DNA of 64,000 nucleotides, from assembly GCA_963921195.1 (NCBI GenBank), contig OY992539.1:40070299-40134298 (forward strand). Reading direction: 5' to 3'. The notes below the pieces were generated by a model. The model saw only the letters and a list, made by a program, of their open reading frames with translations. It made no database searches and had not been told where the DNA came from. Below are positions 21,272 through 32,595 of this stretch, in pieces (the first letter of the stretch is position 1; each line of letters starts with the position of its first letter). A program made the position numbers and the translations under genes. This stretch comes from Pegoplata infirma (Eukaryota; Arthropoda; Insecta; Diptera; Anthomyiidae).

Positions 21272-23307
21272 TGGGGCATTCCAAGCCAAATCACTCACTT
21301 TCAGACCCGACCCCTTTCGATTTATTTTATTTTTGGATATGTTTTAGTACTTATTAAATGCAACTTGGACACCAATTTTCAGCCATTTATTCCAAGATGG
21401 TGTTGAGTAATCAATTTTTAAAAATGGCGATTTTCTCAAAAAATTTAAGAAATTGAAATTTTTAATTAATTTTGACCATTAAAAAATAAAAATATTTTAA
21501 AAAAGGTTGGACAACGTTTTGTTGGTATTTAAATGTAGTTTTAGAAAAAAAATATGAAACAATGATTCCAAGTAATTATCACTTATTTTTTGACGTTTAA
21601 AAATTAAAATCGACTTTTTGAAAAAGTCCGAAACCTTCGATTTTTTTGTAAAAAACTATAAAAATTCTACTCTAAATTACGCAACTTTTAAGCCATAATT
21701 CGAAATGTGATCACAATTCTTTCTATTTTTTTTTTAATTTTTAAAATTGCACCTTTTATTTTTTGGATCTGATTTATTTTATATGGTGCTCCAAAAAAAA
21801 TAAATTGGTAGATACTGACCCTAACTTACCCTAGATGTATTCATTTGGAGGTACAAATACGTCTCAAAAAAATTTAGGACGATCGGACATGGGTAAGGCG
21901 TTTAGCATGGTCCTTGAAGTTTAAAAAACGGATTACAAGGAAAAATATGAATTTTTTTTTCTGTTTTCTCAATTTTTTTGGTGTTTGAAGTTAAGTTTAA
22001 ATTCAAGTGGTTACAGAATTATAATACGGAGTAAAATGCCTCTCTAATAAGGTACCAAAAACTTAAATCGGTTGAAAATCAGCCAAGTTATTACAACTTC
22101 CCCAGGCATCTAACGTATGGCAGACCACTTGATTGAGCAATACAATCCGATTTTTGAAATTCATTGAAATTTTCTACTGTAATAACATTTTTTCATTCTT
22201 CAAGTTCAAATGTATTTAGATGACAAGTATCTTTCATATTGCGTTTTGCTAACATGTTTTAAATTAATGCTAAAAATGCCTTCATGTTCAACACCCTTTT
22301 GAAATCTCTACTTAAAAAAAAAAAAGTTTTTTGTTTTAAAATTTGGAAAAACCAAAAAAAAATTTACCCTGAAACATGAATAATGAAAAAATGTTATTAC
22401 AGTAGAAAATTTCAATAAATTTAAATAAATGGACTCGTATTCTTTAATCAAGTGGTATGACACACGTTAGATGCCTGGGGAAGTTGTAATAACTCGGCTG
22501 ATTTTCAACCGATTTTAGTTTTTAGTACCTTATTAGAAAGGCATTTTACCCCACATCATAATTCTGTAATCATTTGAATTAAAACTTAACTTAAAACACC
22601 AAAAAAATTGTGAAAACAGAAAAAAAATTCATATTTTTCCTTGTAATCCGTTTTTTAAACTTCAAGGACCATGCTAAACGCCTTACCCATGTCCGATCGT
22701 CCTAAATTTTTTTGAGACGTATTTGTACCTCCAAATGAATACATCTAGGGTAAGTTAGGGTCAGTATCTACCAATTTATTTTTTTTGGAGCACCATATAA
22801 AATAAATCAGAGCCAAAAAATAAAAGGTGCAATTTAAAAAATTTAAAAAAAAATAGGAAGAATTGTGATCACATCTCGAATTATCGCTTAAAAGTTGCGT
22901 AATTTAGAGTAGATTTTTTATAGTTTTTTACAAAAAAATCGAAGGTTTCAGACTTTTTCAAAAAGTCGATTTTAATTTTTAAACGTCAAAAATTAAGTGA
23001 TAATTACTTGGAATAATTTTTTCATATCTTTTTTCTAAAACTACATTTAAATACCAACAAAACGTTGTCCAACTTTTTTTAAAATATCTATATTTTTTAA
23101 TGGTCAAAATTAATTAAAAATTTCAATTTCTTAATTTTTTTGAGAAAATTGCCATTTTGAAAAATTGATTACTGAACACCATCTTGGAATAAATGGCAGA
23201 AAATTGGTGTCCAAGTTGCATTTAATAAGTACTAAAACATATCCAAAAATAAAATAAATCGAAAGGGGTCGGGTCTAAAAGTGAGTGATTTGGCTTGGAA
23301 TGCCCCA
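21272..23307. mobile_element. 2.0-kb near-perfect palindromic element
   Basis: The left half is repeated as the reverse complement in the right half with few differences (centre near 22,290). For example, 21,280-21,420 corresponds to 23,160-23,300, and 21,880-22,010 to 22,560-22,710. Ends TGGGGCATTCCAAGCC are bordered by TA on both sides. No transposase frame. The size and completeness of the foldback are unusual for a MITE. Confidence 0.8.
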
Positions 23308-23309
23308 TA

Positions 23310-24234
23310 TATAGCCATATGAAATAATATGTTTTCATATCAAACAAAGTACATAATTATATCTCGCATTGAGTTTTTCCAAATTTTTTAAATGGAGTTA
23401 TATAAAATTACATCTAATGATAACCATATTAATATATAAATACATGTGGGAGACATAATCATATGTGACACATATAACTTAATCTGATTGCATACATATT
23501 TATATGTGACTTAATATCAAATAACGTATACGAGCATATTTAAAAAAAATCCAATATCATTATATATATAATTATATATGACTTACAAGAAACCATTTAA
23601 AATTATATATGACTTACAAGAAACCATTTAAAACTATATATGGTTCCATCTTAAAAAACGAAAAAAAAAAAATTTCAAATATAATTATATATGGTCGCAC
23701 ATATAACTCTATATACAGTTATATAAAACTATACATGGCATCAAACATTTATTTTTTTAATATTATCAAAGATATAATTATAAATGGCTTATGAGATACC
23801 GTATATAGTTTTGTAAGGTACCATATAAATAGATTTTTTTTTTAAACTCTATATATAATTTTAAATGGTGGCACATGTAACGCCATATAAAATGTTATAC
23901 AATTGTATAAGGTAAAAAATATTTTTTTCTTTCACAATATTTTATATATAATTATGCATACTTTTATATGACAGTATTTCAATATTTTTTTTTAATGTTG
24001 CATCATATATATTTTTATTTAAGTATACAAGAGAGCTTGTATAATTATATATGATTCTCAAAGCACCTAAAATCAGTCAAAAAAAAATATATATAAATTC
24101 TATAAATTTTTAAATAGAAAAAAAATCTGTTTAATCCACTGTATTTTAAAACTTAAAAAAATGCATATTGGATTTTAAAAGTTAAATGTTTAAAAAATGC
24201 ATATAACTTAAATAGTTGTGTGTAACTTTATATA
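23310..24234. repeat. AT-rich 'atataattatatatgg' array
   Basis: Irregular repeats of 'ataattatatatggt', 'gcacatataac' and 'gacttacaagaaaccatttaaaa' (the last duplicated in tandem at 23,579-23,635). This appears to continue an AT-rich family whose end motif CCCGAGTAAAAA lies at 21,222, before the palindrome insertion. No genes. Confidence 0.55.
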
Positions 24235-24780
24235 AGATCATATAAGATAATATATGATGCTTGGGGACCCCGAGTTCGATTCCCGGCTCAACCCAGAAAA
24301 AAAATATTTTTTTTTTAATTTTTTAAAAAAGAAAATATGTTTTTAAAGCTTTTTGTTTTTTCTAAAATTAAAAATATTGAATAATTAAATTTTTATGATG
24401 AAATCGAAAAATAAATATTATTTATTTATAGTTATATAATTTTATATATTACATCATATAAGTTAATATATGGTTCCTAGAGACCCTGGGTTCGATCCCC
24501 GGCTGAGCTAAGAAAACAAGTTGTTTTTTTTAACTTTTTTTTTAAAGAAAATATGTTTTAGAAGCTTTAATTTTTTACTAAACTTAAAAATATTGATTAA
24601 TTTATTTTTTATGATAATATTTAGAAATAAATATTATTTATATATAGTAATATAACTTTCTATATTGCATCATATATGATAATATATAATTCTTGAGGAC
24701 CCTGAGTTCGATTCCCGACTAAGTCAAGAAAAAAATTATTTTTTTTTTAAATTTTTTTTAATCTAAATGATTTTTTAATG
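24235..24780 (+). repeat. ~215-bp tandem array with tRNA T-arm-like motifs
   Basis: Three units carry GAGTTCGATTCCCGG, GGGTTCGATCCCCGG and GAGTTCGATTCCCGA at about 24,272, 24,488 and 24,704. Each is preceded by 'gaggaccc' and followed by 'gaaaaaaaat' and a poly-T block. The motif equals the tRNA T-loop and the RNA polymerase III B box (GGTTCGANNCC). No A box is visible, so these are 3' tRNA halves, not tRNA genes. Confidence 0.65.
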
Positions 24781-26129
24781 CGTTTTCGTTTTTCAAATTT
24801 AAAAAAAAATAAAATCCCTGAATTTTAACAAAAATATTTCAAAAATAATTATATTTTGATATAATTATATATTATTTAATCCGAAGAAAAAAATATTTTA
24901 AAACTTTAATGTTTAACCATCAATATCTCTGGTTTTAAGAGAGCTAAAGTACTCAGATCAAGCTCAAATCAAAGCTTTATTTGTTTCCAATAATTAAAAG
25001 TGTATTTGGTTCGAACTTATGTTAGCAATATTTTCAGATAAAATTATTTTTGTCTGAAAAAACTTCCGAAAAAAACTTAAAACTCATTATTTGGCCGTTT
25101 GTGAGTAAAAAAGTTTATACATGTTTTATACCATTTTAAAGGTATTTTTATTAAATATACAACGGCAGAAAGAAAATTTGGATCCGATGAAAAATGTGAA
25201 GCTCATAAGCCAAAAACCGTTTTTCTTTAAAGCTTTATAACTTGGAAAGTTAAGAGCATTGGAAGATGAAAATCATGTTGTTGAACTCAGTATTAAACCC
25301 CCTATTAGCTCAGCAAATAAACTAAAAAAAAAAATCACAAATTTTAGCAAAAATTTTCTAAGTCTTTTTTAAAATTTTGTTCAAATTCAAGTCAAATATA
25401 ATTTGATGCAATTATATACCCGATAAGATAAACTGGATTTAATTATATATAAGTTAAACTTGATATAATTATATATGATAAACTATTTTCTAAGTTTTTT
25501 TTAAAACATAGTCTTCCCGAGTAAAAAGGAATTTATATAAATGTATATTATTTTATATGTTTTCATAAAATCATATACAACTATATGAGTCAAAGTATAA
25601 AATTATATCTCACTTTGAAATTTTCCAATTTTTTTAAATGATGTCATATAAAATCATATCTAATTATATTGTTCATAATATATTAATATAAATGGTAGAT
25701 GTAATCATACGTTGCACATAAAACTTAATCCGATTTCGTACATTATTATACGTTACTTTATATCTAATTATGTATAGGACTTTACTAAACAAAAAATCCA
25801 GTATTAATTTATGTATAATTATATATGACTAATATAATACCATTTAAAATTATATATGGTTCCATACTAAAAAAATTTCCAACAAAAATAATAGATATAA
25901 TTATATGTGTCTTAAACGATAACATATCTGTGTTTGTATGGTACTATATATACGCAAATTTCGTCAAAACTCAATATATATTTATAAATGGTCGCATATG
26001 TAATAGAATATAGATTTTGATATAATCATGTATAAAAAAAATATTTTTTTGGCCAAACAACTAGCCATATATAATTATATATGCCAGTATTTCAAAATTT
26101 ATTTTTGTGTATCAACATATATGGTTATA
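24781..26129. repeat. AT-rich intron DNA with start of a new AT-rich repeat
   Basis: 24,880-25,400 is AT-rich sequence without recognisable features. At 25,505 the motif TTCCCGAGTAAAAA starts a new block of 'tatataattatatatg' repeats running on to the next T-arm array. No gene seen. Confidence 0.45.
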
Positions 26130-26840
26130 CAAAACTTTTTATTGTATCATATAAGATTACATATGATTTTTGGAAACCCGAGTTCGATTCCCGGCCCAGT
26201 CGAGAAAAAAAAAGTTTATTTTTATTTTTTTTAAATAGAAAACACTTTTTATTGCGTTTAATTTTTTTAGAACTAAAAAATTTCCATTTTTGGAATTTTT
26301 GCAATCATTTTAAAAAAAAAAATATTTTTCTTTTATACAGTTATATATAACTATATTTGATTTATTATAAAATTATCTATAATTTTTGGGAACCCGAGTT
26401 CGATTCCAGAAAAAAAATATATTTTTTTTTATTTTTTTAAATAGAAAACACTTTTTTATTGCATTTTTTTTTTTTAGAACTAAAAATTTTTCTTTTTTTG
26501 AATTTTTGCAATCATTTTTAAAAAATTATATTACTGTTATATAGTTATATATAACTATATTTAATTTATTATAAAATTATCTATCATTTTTGGGAACCCG
26601 AGTTCGATTCCAGAAAAAAATATATTTTTTTAATTTTTTTTTAAATGGAAAACACTTTTTTATTGCATTTGTTTTTTTTTTAGAACTTAAAAAATTTTAC
26701 TTTTTGAATTTTTGCAATCATTTTTAAAAATTTATATTGCATTTATATAGTTAATAATAGCTATATTTGGTTTAAATGATCAAATTATCAATGATTTTTG
26801 GAACCCGATCTCAAATCTAATTCTGATTTCCTGATTCCAT
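26130..26840 (+). repeat. second ~210-bp tandem array with T-arm-like motifs
   Basis: Units at about 26,181, 26,396 and 26,600 carry CCCGAGTTCGATTCC preceded by 'ttttggaa' and followed by A-rich then T-rich runs and 'aatagaaaacacttttttattgc'. A degraded fourth is at about 26,795. The spacing and motif match the array at 24.2-24.8 kb. Confidence 0.65.
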
Positions 26841-27129
26841 GAAAAATTTCAAATTTATAAGCCAAAGTCTTATTTCACTTTGGAAGGCTATGACTTGGAA
26901 ATAAGGCATACCGCTATATTAAAATTATTGTTTAAGCTTACCATGGAAGCCCTTAATAGCGCTGTACGTCATTCCAATTTTTTTTTTTTTGCAAATTTTA
27001 TCAAAAATTTTCTAAGTCTTTTTGAAAATTGTGTACAAGTGAATAACATATTTAATTGGATATCTATATATATAAAAGAGTAATGTGACTGACTGACTGA
27101 CTGACTGACTGACTGACTGACATACTCAT

Positions 27130-27960
27130 TCATCATCGCCCAGCCCAAACCGCTGAAGCTAGAGACTTGAAATTTGGACTGTAGGTCAACCTCCCGGAAT
27201 ATAGATCCACTAAGGCTGGATTTTTGCCAATGTTGATTCTAAGGGGGTAAAAAGGGTAAAAAACTGTACTTTTGGTACTTCTTATATCTCCTGAAATAAT
27301 GGTCATAGAGACTTGAAATTCGGACTGTCTGTTCACCTCCCGGAATATAGATCCAGTAAGGCCGGATTTTTGCTAATGTTGATTCTAAGGGGACAAAAAG
27401 GGTAAAAAACTGTACTTTTGGTACTTTTTATATCTCCTGAAATAATGGTCACAGAGACTTGAAATTTGGACTGTAGGTCCACCTCCCGGAATATAGATCC
27501 AGTAAGGCCGAATTTTTTGCCAATGTTGATTCTAAGGGGACAAAAAGGGTAAAAAACTGTACTTTTGGTACTTTTTATATCTCCTGAAATAATGGTCACA
27601 GAGACTTGAAATTTGGACTGTATGTTCAACTCCTGAAATATAGATCCAGTAAGGCCGGATTTTTGCCAATGTTGATTCTAAGGGGATAAAAGGGGTAAAA
27701 AATGTACCTTTGGTAACTTTTATATTTCCTTAAAAATGGTCCTAGACACTTGAAATTTTGAATGTAGGTTCAGCTCCCGGAATATAAATCTACAAAGGCT
27801 GGATTTTGCCAATGTTGATTCTTAGGGGTAAAAAGGGTAAAAAACTGTACTTTTGGTACCTTTTATATTTTCTTAAATAATGGTCCTAAAAACTTAAAAT
27901 TTGCAATGTAGGTTTTTGCCAATGTTGACTCTATGGGGGTAAAATGAAAAAGTGTACTTT
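27130..27960 (+). repeat. ~147-bp tandem repeat in the Helitron, 5-6 units
   Basis: Units contain 'acttgaaatttggactgtaggt', 'cctcccggaatatagatcca', 'gttgattctaaggggacaaaaaggg' and 'gtacttttggtactttttatatctcctgaaataatggtc'. The 'ggaatatagatcc' motif recurs at about 27,195, 27,340, 27,487, 27,632 and 27,777. Units 2-4 are nearly identical; the last ones are diverged. The long minus-strand frames here are by-products of the repeat. Confidence 0.85.
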
Positions 27961-28004
27961 TGGTACTTTTTTTAATTTACTGAAATAATGGTACCTTTAT
28001 AAAA

Positions 28005-28925
28005 AGTACCTTTTATAAAATGTACCTTTTATAAAAAGTACCTTTTATAAAAAGTACCTTTTATAAAAAGTACCTTTTATAAAAAGTACCTTTTATAAAA
28101 AGTACCTTTTATAAAAAGTACCTTATATAAAAAGTACCTTTTATAAAAAGTACCTTTTATAAAAAGTACCTTTTATAAAAAGTACCTTTTATAAAAAGTA
28201 CCTTTTATAAAAAGTACCTTTTATAAAAAGTACCTTTTATAAAAAGTACTTTTTATAAAAGTACCTTTTATAAAAAGTACCTTTTATAAAAAGTACCTTT
28301 TATAAAAAGTACCTTTTATAAAAAGTACCTTTTATAAAAAGTACCTTTTATAAAAAGTACCTTTTATAAAAAGTACCTTTTATAAAAAGTACCTTTTATA
28401 AAAAGTACCTTTTATAAAAAGTACCTTTTATAAAAAGTACCTTTTATAAAAAGTACCTTTTATAAAAAGTACCTTTTATAAAAAGTACCTTTTATAAAAA
28501 GTACCTTTTATAAAAAGTACCTTTTAAATCAAGTACCTTTTATAAAAAGTACCTTTTATAAAAAGTACCTTTATAAAAAGTACCTTTTATAAAAAGTACC
28601 TTTTATAAAAAGTACCTTTTATAAAAAGTACTTTTTATAAAAAGTACCTTTTATAAAAAGTACCTTTTTGAAAAGTACCTTTTATAAAAAGTACCTTTTA
28701 TAAAAAAAAAATCTTTAATAAAAAGTACCTTTTATAAAACGTACCATTTATAAAAAGTACCTTTTATAAAAAGTACCTTTTATAAAAAGTACCCTTTATA
28801 AAAAGTACCTTTTATAAAAAGTACCTTTTATAAAAAGTACCTTTTATAAAAAGTACCTTTTATAAAAAGTACCTTTTATAAAAAGTACCTTTTGTAAAAA
28901 GTACCTTCTATAAAAAGTATGCTTT
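28005..28925 (+). repeat. 16-bp minisatellite (about 57 units) in the Helitron
   Basis: The unit TTATAAAAAGTACCTT is repeated almost without change over 920 bp, with occasional one-base losses and a short disordered patch at about 28,700. The unit itself is near-palindromic (AAAAAGGTACTTTTTA type). Confidence 0.9.
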
Positions 28926-28995
28926 GTTAAAAGTACCGAAAGTGCACTTTTTGGTACTTTTTTATTTCCTGAAATAATAATCATAGAAACTTGAA

Positions 28996-29870
28996 ATTGG
29001 AAAAGGTGCCAAAAAATATAATGGTCATAGAAACTTAAAATTTGGAATGTAAAATCCTTCGGTGAAAAAAAAGTTGTGAAAAAGTACTTTTTGGAAATTC
29101 CGTTTCTTTACGGGCATAAAAAATACTTTTAATATTTGCTGAAACAATGATCCTATATAATTGAAATATGGAGTATAGGATACTTCGGTGAACAAAAAAC
29201 ATTCTGGAAGAGGTACTTTTTGGAAATTCCATTTCTAATGGAGGTAATAAAGTGTACTTTTGGTACTTTGTTTGTTCCTATAATAATGACCATAGAAGAA
29301 GGAGATGGAATTGGAAATGAAATGGAGTAGAACGGGGAACAAAATGGAATAGAGCAGGGAACAATATGGAATGATATTTACTCAAATTTTTCATGTTTAG
29401 CTTTTTTCTCCATATTTTTTCCCTCTATATATATAATTGGAAAAGGTGCCAAAAAATATAATGGTCATAGAAACTTAAAATTTGGAATGTAAAATCCTTC
29501 GGTGAAAAAAAAGATGTGGAAAAGTACTTTTTGTAAATTCCGTTTCTTTACGGGGATAAAAAATACTTTTAATATTTGCTGAAACAATGATCCTATATAA
29601 TTGAAATATGGAGTATAGGATACTTCGGTGAACATAAAACATTCTGGAAGAGGTACTTTTTGGAAATTCCATTTCTAATGGAGGTAATAAAGTGTACTTT
29701 TGGTACTTTTTTTGTTCCTATAATAATGACCATAGAAGAAGGAGATGGAATTGGAAATGAAATGGAGTAGAACGGGGAACAAAATGGAATAGAGCAGGGA
29801 ACAATATGAAATGATATTTACTCAAATTTTTCATGTTTAATTTTTTTCTCCATATTTTTTTCCTCAAACT
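28996..29870 (+). repeat. ~440-bp direct duplication in the Helitron
   Basis: The segment starting 'attggaaaaggtgcc' occurs at 28,996 and 29,437 and continues through 'aatgaaatggagtagaacgggg' in both. The two copies differ at only a handful of positions, so the duplication is recent. Confidence 0.85.
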
Positions 29871-30277
29871 TATTTTTTTAATTCCAATTTCTTTTTTCAC
29901 TGAAATATTTATTCACTCAAAATCCCGACGAAAGGGCTCGAAAATTGTCAATATATTTTTCCCCCGGAACGAACATGATAGCATACTAGCGAAGTTATTC
30001 AAATTTTATTGCTTAAATTATTCATTGAAATATTTTTTTATGGAAGACTTAAACTTCCACAAGTAAATAAAACAAAGACTATGTAGGGAATTTTTTTTTG
30101 GAAATCGATAGAGTAATCCTGATTCTTCTATTATCCAGTATTCAACACAACCGGTAACGAAGTACCGGGATGGTAAGCTAGTAATCATATATTACTATAT
30201 GTTAGATCAATTTGATATAATTAGATACGATCAATTTATTTCAAACTAACTCTTTTAAAGTTGATATTTGCTAACAA

Positions 30278-30360
30278 CGTCCGCTGGTCTAGAGGGTAGA
30301 GATTGCGATTACAAAACGGAAGACTTGTGGTTCTAATCCCCGTCCGTTCGAAGTTTTTTT
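30278..30360 (+). repeat. tRNA-like unit, copy 1
   Basis: CGTCCGCTGGTCTAGAGGG contains an A-box-like segment, and GTGGTTCTAATCCCCG a B box 45 bases downstream, followed by a long T run that could stop RNA polymerase III. Acceptor-stem pairing is absent. A second copy lies 595 bp away. Confidence 0.55.
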
Positions 30361-30484
30361 TTTTTATTTATTTTCAGTTTGACATTATTATATCTTAAAA
30401 TAAATCTAAAAACAGAAACATTTTTTGGATAAAAATGTATCCAATAATTTTTTTATAAAATCAAGATATCAGATATTATAAGAT

Positions 30485-30775
30485 AACTTTTGCGCGGCCA
30501 AATTTCGGATGAAATTACATTATATAATATCCAATTTAATATAAAATCATGATATTGGATATTTTAAGACAACTTTGGCGCGGCCAATTTCCGGATGAAA
30601 TTACATCATATTATATCATATTTAATACAAAATCATGATAATAGATAATTTGGGATAACTTTGGCGCGGCCAATTTCCGGATGAAATCACATACAATCAA
30701 ATATTAAACTGTAACTTCATATATTATATGATGTTATGAGATAACTTTAGCGCGGCCAATTTTCGGATGAAATTT
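30485..30775 (+). repeat. ~86-bp tandem repeat with GCGCGGCCAATTTCCGGATG
   Basis: Four units carry 'taactttggcgcggccaatttccggatgaaat' at about 30,492, 30,578, 30,664 and 30,750, separated by AT-rich spacers. The GC-rich block stands out against the background and may be a duplicated part of a larger element. Confidence 0.75.
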
Positions 30776-30872
30776 AGCAAAATCAGATCCAATAAATTAT
30801 ATATAATTTTATAAGATAACATGTTTTACCATACAATTTTTTTTTACTCGGGTTTTAAATTTGTCATTTATT

Positions 30873-30960
30873 AACAACGTCCGCTGGGTCAGAGGGTAGA
30901 GATTGCGATTACAAAACAGTTGGTAGCTGTTCGATTCCCCCGCCGCTCGAATTTTTTTTT
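30873..30960 (+). repeat. tRNA-like unit, copy 2
   Basis: Shares 'aacaacgtccgctgg.tcagagggtagagattgcgattacaaaac' with copy 1 and then CTGTTCGATTCCCCC, a B box, followed by 13 or more T residues. Differs from copy 1 mainly in the variable and T arms. Confidence 0.55.
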
Positions 30961-31149
30961 TTTTTTTAAATAAATTTTAATTATATATATTTATATCTTA
31001 ATATTGAAAAAAATTGTTTGGATAAAACTTTATCAGTTCTAAAAATAGATTTTATTGTTCGGATTAAATTATATATTTTGGTTTAAAGTTTCCTTTATTA
31101 AGCTATTTGGGCCTATTGTTGTTGATGTAAATAAAACAAATTAATTACA

Positions 31150-31200
31150 TATTTTTCCCGACGTTTCGTCGATTTTTTGTCGACTTTTTCAAGGGAATTC
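31150..31200 (-). ncRNA. degenerate hammerhead ribozyme motif of the Penelope-like element
   Basis: The minus strand reads CTTGAAAAAGTCGAC, an A-rich loop, then TCGACGAAACGTCGGG. Helix II (GTCGA/TCGAC) and the GAAA core are present, as in hammerheads carried by Penelope-like elements. The CTGANGA core appears as TTGAAAA, so the C3 and G8 positions look changed; the catalytic G8 would be lost. I therefore expect it to be inactive. Confidence 0.55.
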
Positions 31201-31360
31201 GTCTATTTAATAAATAAAACATAACATTAATACAAATTCAATACAAAAAACAATTAAAACTTACAATAATCTGGGATTATATCACATTTAAATAAATTTT
31301 GATTAATTTTAAACTAACAAAAACATAAAACATAAATTTGAACATTTAATACAACACGGC

Positions 31361-31965
31361 TTACAAGGGAAGTCTCCCTAGTGTCACCCGCGGATCTTTA
31401 TGGAATTGATTTTATTTTGTAGAGAACAAAAAATAAAGGGACACGTATTTTTTTTTAGCGGCCCAAATTCATATTTAGGGGGTAAAAAGGAGGGGGGAAG
31501 ACAAGGCCATTTTTCAGTTTTTTTCGTTTATTTCCTAAATTATGCAAAGAAACCTAGTCATGTTACATACCAAATGAAAGGTCTTTGGAAAACCTATCTA
31601 CGTGTGCTAAGAACGTGTCGAAACATGCACAACTTTTCGTCATATTGAGTAAAATACCAAAATTTTAGGACATTTTTGTTAATAGGTCGAAAAATATTAA
31701 CTTCTTCGGCCCGTTGTTAGCACCACGAGATAGGTATTTTTAATACCTTTAATTTGATACCACACATGCCTATATTAATTTTGTTTAAATAGGCGTAAAT
31801 TGTAAAAAACTGAAAAAGGACAATTTCCCCCCATACAAATCGACCCCCCCTAAAAATGAGTTTGGGCCGCTAAAAAAAAATACGTGTCGAATTAATTTTC
31901 GTTCTTAACAACATATCCAAATTTCATGAAGATCGGAGGGTGACACCAGGGAGACTTCCCTTGTT
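31361..31965. mobile_element. ~600-bp TIR element with CAAGGGAAGTCTCCC ends
   Basis: Ends CAAGGGAAGTCTCCC and GGGAGACTTCCCTTG, continuing into 'gtgtcaccc' and its complement. Longer inverted stretches follow ('aaatacgtgtc', 'agcggcccaaa'). TTA borders both ends, which would fit a PIF/Harbinger-type target. It lies inside the 3' part of the Penelope-like fragment. Confidence 0.65.
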
Positions 31966-32244
31966 AGTTTAATATCACAGTTTAAAATTATTTGTATCGT
32001 AATGCAACGCTGTAGCTGGCGTTTATATTATCTGTGTCTTCTTTGTGGTTCATTGTTTTGTGTATTTGTTGCTGAATACGAAGGCTCTCTATTGTATATC
32101 GTTTTCTCTCAGCACTTTCAATGTCTAACACTTTCACGTTGTCAAAATTTGGTTTGTGAGAGGTGTTCATGATGTGTTGAGCTAATGCAGTGGATTCTTT
32201 TTGTTTTAAAATGTCTGTTTTGTGTTTTATATAGTTCTAAAAAT

Positions 32245-32595
32245 AGATTTTTTTTTTTCGGATAAAATTTTATCTAAAGTTTTTTGTAATATTTTTTTTT
32301 TCTTTCGTATGAAATTTTATCTTTTTTTATCCAGCTAAAAAAATCTTTTTTTTTTTGTCTTGGTCCAATAAGATCCAACCATTTTTCGGATGAAATTGTA
32401 TCCCACCGATTAAAACTGATCTAATTAGATAAACCCACTTTTCGGATCAAATTGTATCCGTCCGGTTAAAACTGATCTAATCTTAGCGATCCATTTTTCG
32501 GATCAGTGCTGATCTTTCAAATCTCGGATCTATCAACAGATCTGGAATAATATAAGAACATATATTGCTCCATTCAAAAATTTTTACTCGGGAAG
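32245..32595. repeat. AT-rich repeat with 'ttcggataaaattttatc' units, ending TTTTTACTCGGGAA
   Basis: Multiple 'ttttcggat.aaattgtatcc' phrases and 'gatctaat' repeats, closing with TTTTTACTCGGGAA at 32,582-32,595. This end motif is the inverse of TTCCCGAGTAAAAA at 25,505 and recurs at 30,846 and 41,445, so it appears to be the border of a dispersed AT-rich element. Confidence 0.5.

Larger units (their letters stand above)
27063..30181 (+). mobile_element. non-autonomous Helitron, 3.1 kb
   Basis: The 5' end is TCTATATATATAAAAG preceded by A (27,062). The 3' end is CTAG (30,178-30,181) followed by T, giving the A^T insertion of Helitrons. A GC-rich hairpin CCGGTA-ACGAAG-TACCGG lies at 30,151-30,168, nine bases before CTAG, as expected for a Helitron terminator. 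A GACT-repeat tract follows the 5' end (27,086-27,120). The interior holds three kinds of tandem repeat and no RepHel gene. A related copy lies at 41,472-42,945. Confidence 0.85.
31080..32240 (-). pseudogene. Penelope-like retroelement, 5'-truncated, minus strand
   Basis: Minus-strand translation from 32,238 to 31,991 gives KHKTDILKQKESTALAQHI, then NFDNVKVLDIESAERKR and HKEDTDNIN. This is the C-terminal part of the GIY-YIG endonuclease domain of Penelope-like elements. Upstream reverse transcriptase sequence is missing (truncation at about 32,240). The 3' part carries a hammerhead-like motif and is interrupted by a TIR element (31,361-31,965). Confidence 0.75.

Noticed and set aside
28005..28925. 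Coding repeat protein
   Set aside because: A 16-bp unit shifts frame every unit and contains TAA/TAT-rich text; no open frame crosses it.
30278..30360. Functional tRNA gene
   Set aside because: A and B boxes are present but the acceptor and anticodon stems do not pair, so a cloverleaf is not possible.
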